A stretch of DNA of 64,000 nt. Origin: Lachnospiraceae bacterium MD308 (GTDB lineage: Bacteria > Bacillota > Clostridia > Lachnospirales > Lachnospiraceae). The first letter of the stretch is position 1, and every line of letters begins with the position of its first letter. The position numbers and the translations under genes are program-made. Under the pieces are notes generated by a model. It saw nothing but the letters and a program-made list of their open reading frames with translations, searched no databases and was not told where the DNA came from. Shown here in pieces: positions 62,231 through 64,000 of this stretch. Where the stretch lies: positions 2,299 through 66,298 of the forward strand of contig VIQU02000029.1 of NCBI GenBank assembly GCA_010206225.2. Direction: 5' to 3'.

Positions 62231-64000
62231 ATGGCAGTTACAAAGTTAAGCCAGATTGTAAAGTTAAATGGCAATTTTAAAAATTCTATTAATCTTTATC
62301 TGAACTTAAATAAAAAAGAGAAGATTGATAGTTATATTCCTACAAAGTCATCTTTAAATATATTAAAACGGTATGTCAGCTCTGTAATAAAGAATAAAGA
62401 CCATTCTACGATATTGATTGGCTCTTATGGCAAGGGAAAGTCACATTTATTACTGATTCTTTTGGCGGTAGTGAGTATGCAGCGCACAAAAGAAAACGAC
62501 GAGATAATAAAGTGCCTTTTAAGAAAAATGAAAGCAGTTGATGAAGAAACATTTGAAATTGTTTCGAGGGTGTGGAATAAGAAAGGGCGTTTTTTGCCCG
62601 TTATTATTTCAGGGAGCACAGATGACGTAAGTCGTTCTTTTATGATTGCGTTAAATGATGCATTAAAAAGAGAAGACTTAACGGATTTGATGCCAGATAC
62701 TTTTTTTAGTATTGCAGAAGATACTATATGTAGATGGAAGAAGGAGTATCCTGAAGTTTACAAAAACTATGAGAAAGCATTGAAGATGAAAGGAATATCT
62801 ATAAACGATGTTGAAAATGGATTGAAAGTTTGTGATCCGGAAAAACTTGAAGTCTTTAAAAGAGTATATCCTTCGTTAATGGGGGGAGAACAGTTTAATC
62901 CACTTACGGGCAGTGAAGTGTTGCCTATGTATCAAAGCGTTGCCGATAAGCTAAATGAGCAGTACGGATACAGTGGAATTTATATTGTTTTTGATGAATT
63001 TAGTAAATTTATTGAAGGACAAGAAAAACACGCTATTGGTGGAAATATGAAATTCCTACAGGATATGTGTGAACTGGCAAACGAATCAAAAGATACACAA
63101 ATCTACATGACAATGGTGGCTCATAAATCAATTAAGGAGTATGGAACATATCTTTCGGAAGCTGTAATTAATGCGTTTACAGGTATAGAAGGTAGAATAG
63201 AAGAAGTACTATTTAATACGTCTTCAAAAAATAGCTACGAATTAATACAAAACGCAATTGAGACTGACACGAGCAGGTTGCATGAGATTCCAGAAGCCAA
63301 TAGGTATTTTGGAAGGGCGAAAGTAGATGAATATTATAAAATACCAGCTTTTAGAACTGCATTTACCTATATGGATTTTGAAGAAATAATTGTTAAGGGG
63401 TGTTATCCTCTAAGTCCGGTGTCAGCATATGCGTTGCTTAATATAAGTGAAAAAGTGGCACAGAATGAAAGAACACTATTTACATTTATATCTAAAGAAG
63501 AGCCTAAAAGTATGGCACAGTACGTAATAGAGCATATATTTAATAATGAATGGATAGTAACACCAGATAAAGTATATGATTATTTCCAAAATCTATTTAA
63601 AAAGGAAACTGGAAATGAAAGAGTTCATACAGAATGGTTAAATGCTGAGTATGCGATTTCTAAGGCAAAAGAAACAGGAAAAGTACGTATGCTTAAGACC
63701 TTAGCAGTGATAGATATAATCAACAAATTTGATGAAATGCCACCAACTGAAGAAATTTTAAAGGTAGCATCAGGATTACCGAATGCTACTGAAATATTGA
63801 ATTCGTTAGTAGCGAAGGAACTCATTTATAAAAAAGAAACTAATAATTGCTATGTGTTCAAAACAAGAGCAGGTGCATCTCTTAAATCTGAAATAAAGAG
63901 ACGGAGAGTTTTAAAGGATTCAGTCAATTTATCACAGGTATTTGCAGATATTAGTAATATCCAATATGTTTTGCCTAAAAGATATAATAACACATATTCA
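62231..64000 (+). CDS. Large P-loop ATPase of the operon (truncated by window edge)
   Basis: The frame is open from ATG 62231 (AAAGGTGGATAAAAAT upstream) to the window end without a stop: 590 codons so far. Walker A is ILIGSYGKGKSH (residues about 61-72), Walker B IYIVFDEFSKF (about 249-259). Regions such as DMCELANESKDTQIYMTMVA and HEIPEANRYFGRAK give no known family signature to me; the DEFSKF form is that of large defence ATPases of the DUF6079/BREX-associated type (recalled). It follows DUF4007 by 14 bp. Further genes of the operon probably lie beyond the edge. Confidence 0.72.
   Translation, partial: MAVTKLSQIVKLNGNFKNSINLYLNLNKKEKIDSYIPTKSSLNILKRYVSSVIKNKDHSTILIGSYGKGKSHLLLILLAVVSMQRTKENDEIIKCLLRKMKAVDEETFEIVSRVWNKKGRFLPVIISGSTDDVSRSFMIALNDALKREDLTDLMPDTFFSIAEDTICRWKKEYPEVYKNYEKALKMKGISINDVENGLKVCDPEKLEVFKRVYPSLMGGEQFNPLTGSEVLPMYQSVADKLNEQYGYSGIYIVFDEFSKFIEGQEKHAIGGNMKFLQDMCELANESKDTQIYMTMVAHKSIKEYGTYLSEAVINAFTGIEGRIEEVLFNTSSKNSYELIQNAIETDTSRLHEIPEANRYFGRAKVDEYYKIPAFRTAFTYMDFEEIIVKGCYPLSPVSAYALLNISEKVAQNERTLFTFISKEEPKSMAQYVIEHIFNNEWIVTPDKVYDYFQNLFKKETGNERVHTEWLNAEYAISKAKETGKVRMLKTLAVIDIINKFDEMPPTEEILKVASGLPNATEILNSLVAKELIYKKETNNCYVFKTRAGASLKSEIKRRRVLKDSVNLSQVFADISNIQYVLPKRYNNTYS

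Overview
The window looks like a stretch of accessory chromosome from a gut-type Clostridia, most likely a Lachnospiraceae. This rests on recognised families typical of Tn916/Tn1549-like conjugative elements of that group (RepA_N replication initiator, TnpV, transposon-transfer assisting protein, DUF6075-, DUF6462- and DUF6674-like proteins, paired sigma-like and HTH_16 regulators). Strong GGAGG-type ribosome binding sites and frequent TTG/GTG starts agree with this. No rRNA, intact tRNA or CRISPR array was seen. Almost everything is mobile or carried by mobile DNA, and several elements are nested or broken.

Layout. 1-326: right end of an IS66 element. 524-3353: regulatory and integrase end of one integrative element. 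3527-16627: a compact 13.1-kb integrative element bounded by a 16-bp direct repeat. It has its own tyrosine recombinase, a repressor region, a P4-type primase-helicase next to a repeat-rich candidate origin, an ERCC4 nuclease, a J-domain protein, a type I toxin/antisense pair, an RHH repressor with three operator palindromes and a HIRAN protein. It has no visible conjugation or capsid genes, so it resembles a satellite or mobilizable island. 16861-20424: plasmid-like ICE module (DUF6075, RepA, XRE, TnpV) plus a GNAT toxin-antitoxin pair. 21308-26309: two-component system with an ABC exporter of the peptide-antibiotic resistance type. 26934-29044: sigma/HTH pair, a truncated IS110 and a 338-bp MITE-like element that joins two broken genes. 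29042-33058: mobilization region (truncated polyvalent protein, TTRAP, second type I toxin, a 140-nt hairpin, relaxase, MobC, candidate oriT).

33173-46055 is a metal and redox cargo island: radical SAM protein, HxlR regulator with nitroreductase, two ArsR regulators, a Zn/Cd-type P-ATPase with a separate HMA protein, a Cu-type P-ATPase with a C-terminal CopZ-like domain, CsoR, a MATE exporter and AraC, winged-helix and XRE regulators. 46584-47256 is a second, diverged copy of the sigma/HTH pair, followed by tandemly duplicated IS110 debris. About 47900-51205 is a GC-rich operon of four genes (DUF6431-like, DDE transposase, TniB/ExeA-like ATPase, small DUF6618-like protein) that looks like a multi-component transposon. 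51206-59120 holds a 5'-truncated sortase, a two-domain SpoVG protein, a DUF6674-like protein, a zinc-ribbon/SecD-like membrane protein, a WYL regulator and a run of small AT-rich genes.

From 59370 to the window edge an AT-rich operon encodes an HTH regulator, a PAPS-reductase/ferredoxin fusion, a DUF4007 protein and a large P-loop ATPase that runs off the end. This is the best candidate for an incompletely described (phosphorothioation-like) defence or DNA-modification system. The 13-kb satellite-like element and the DUF6431 transposon are the next most interesting units.
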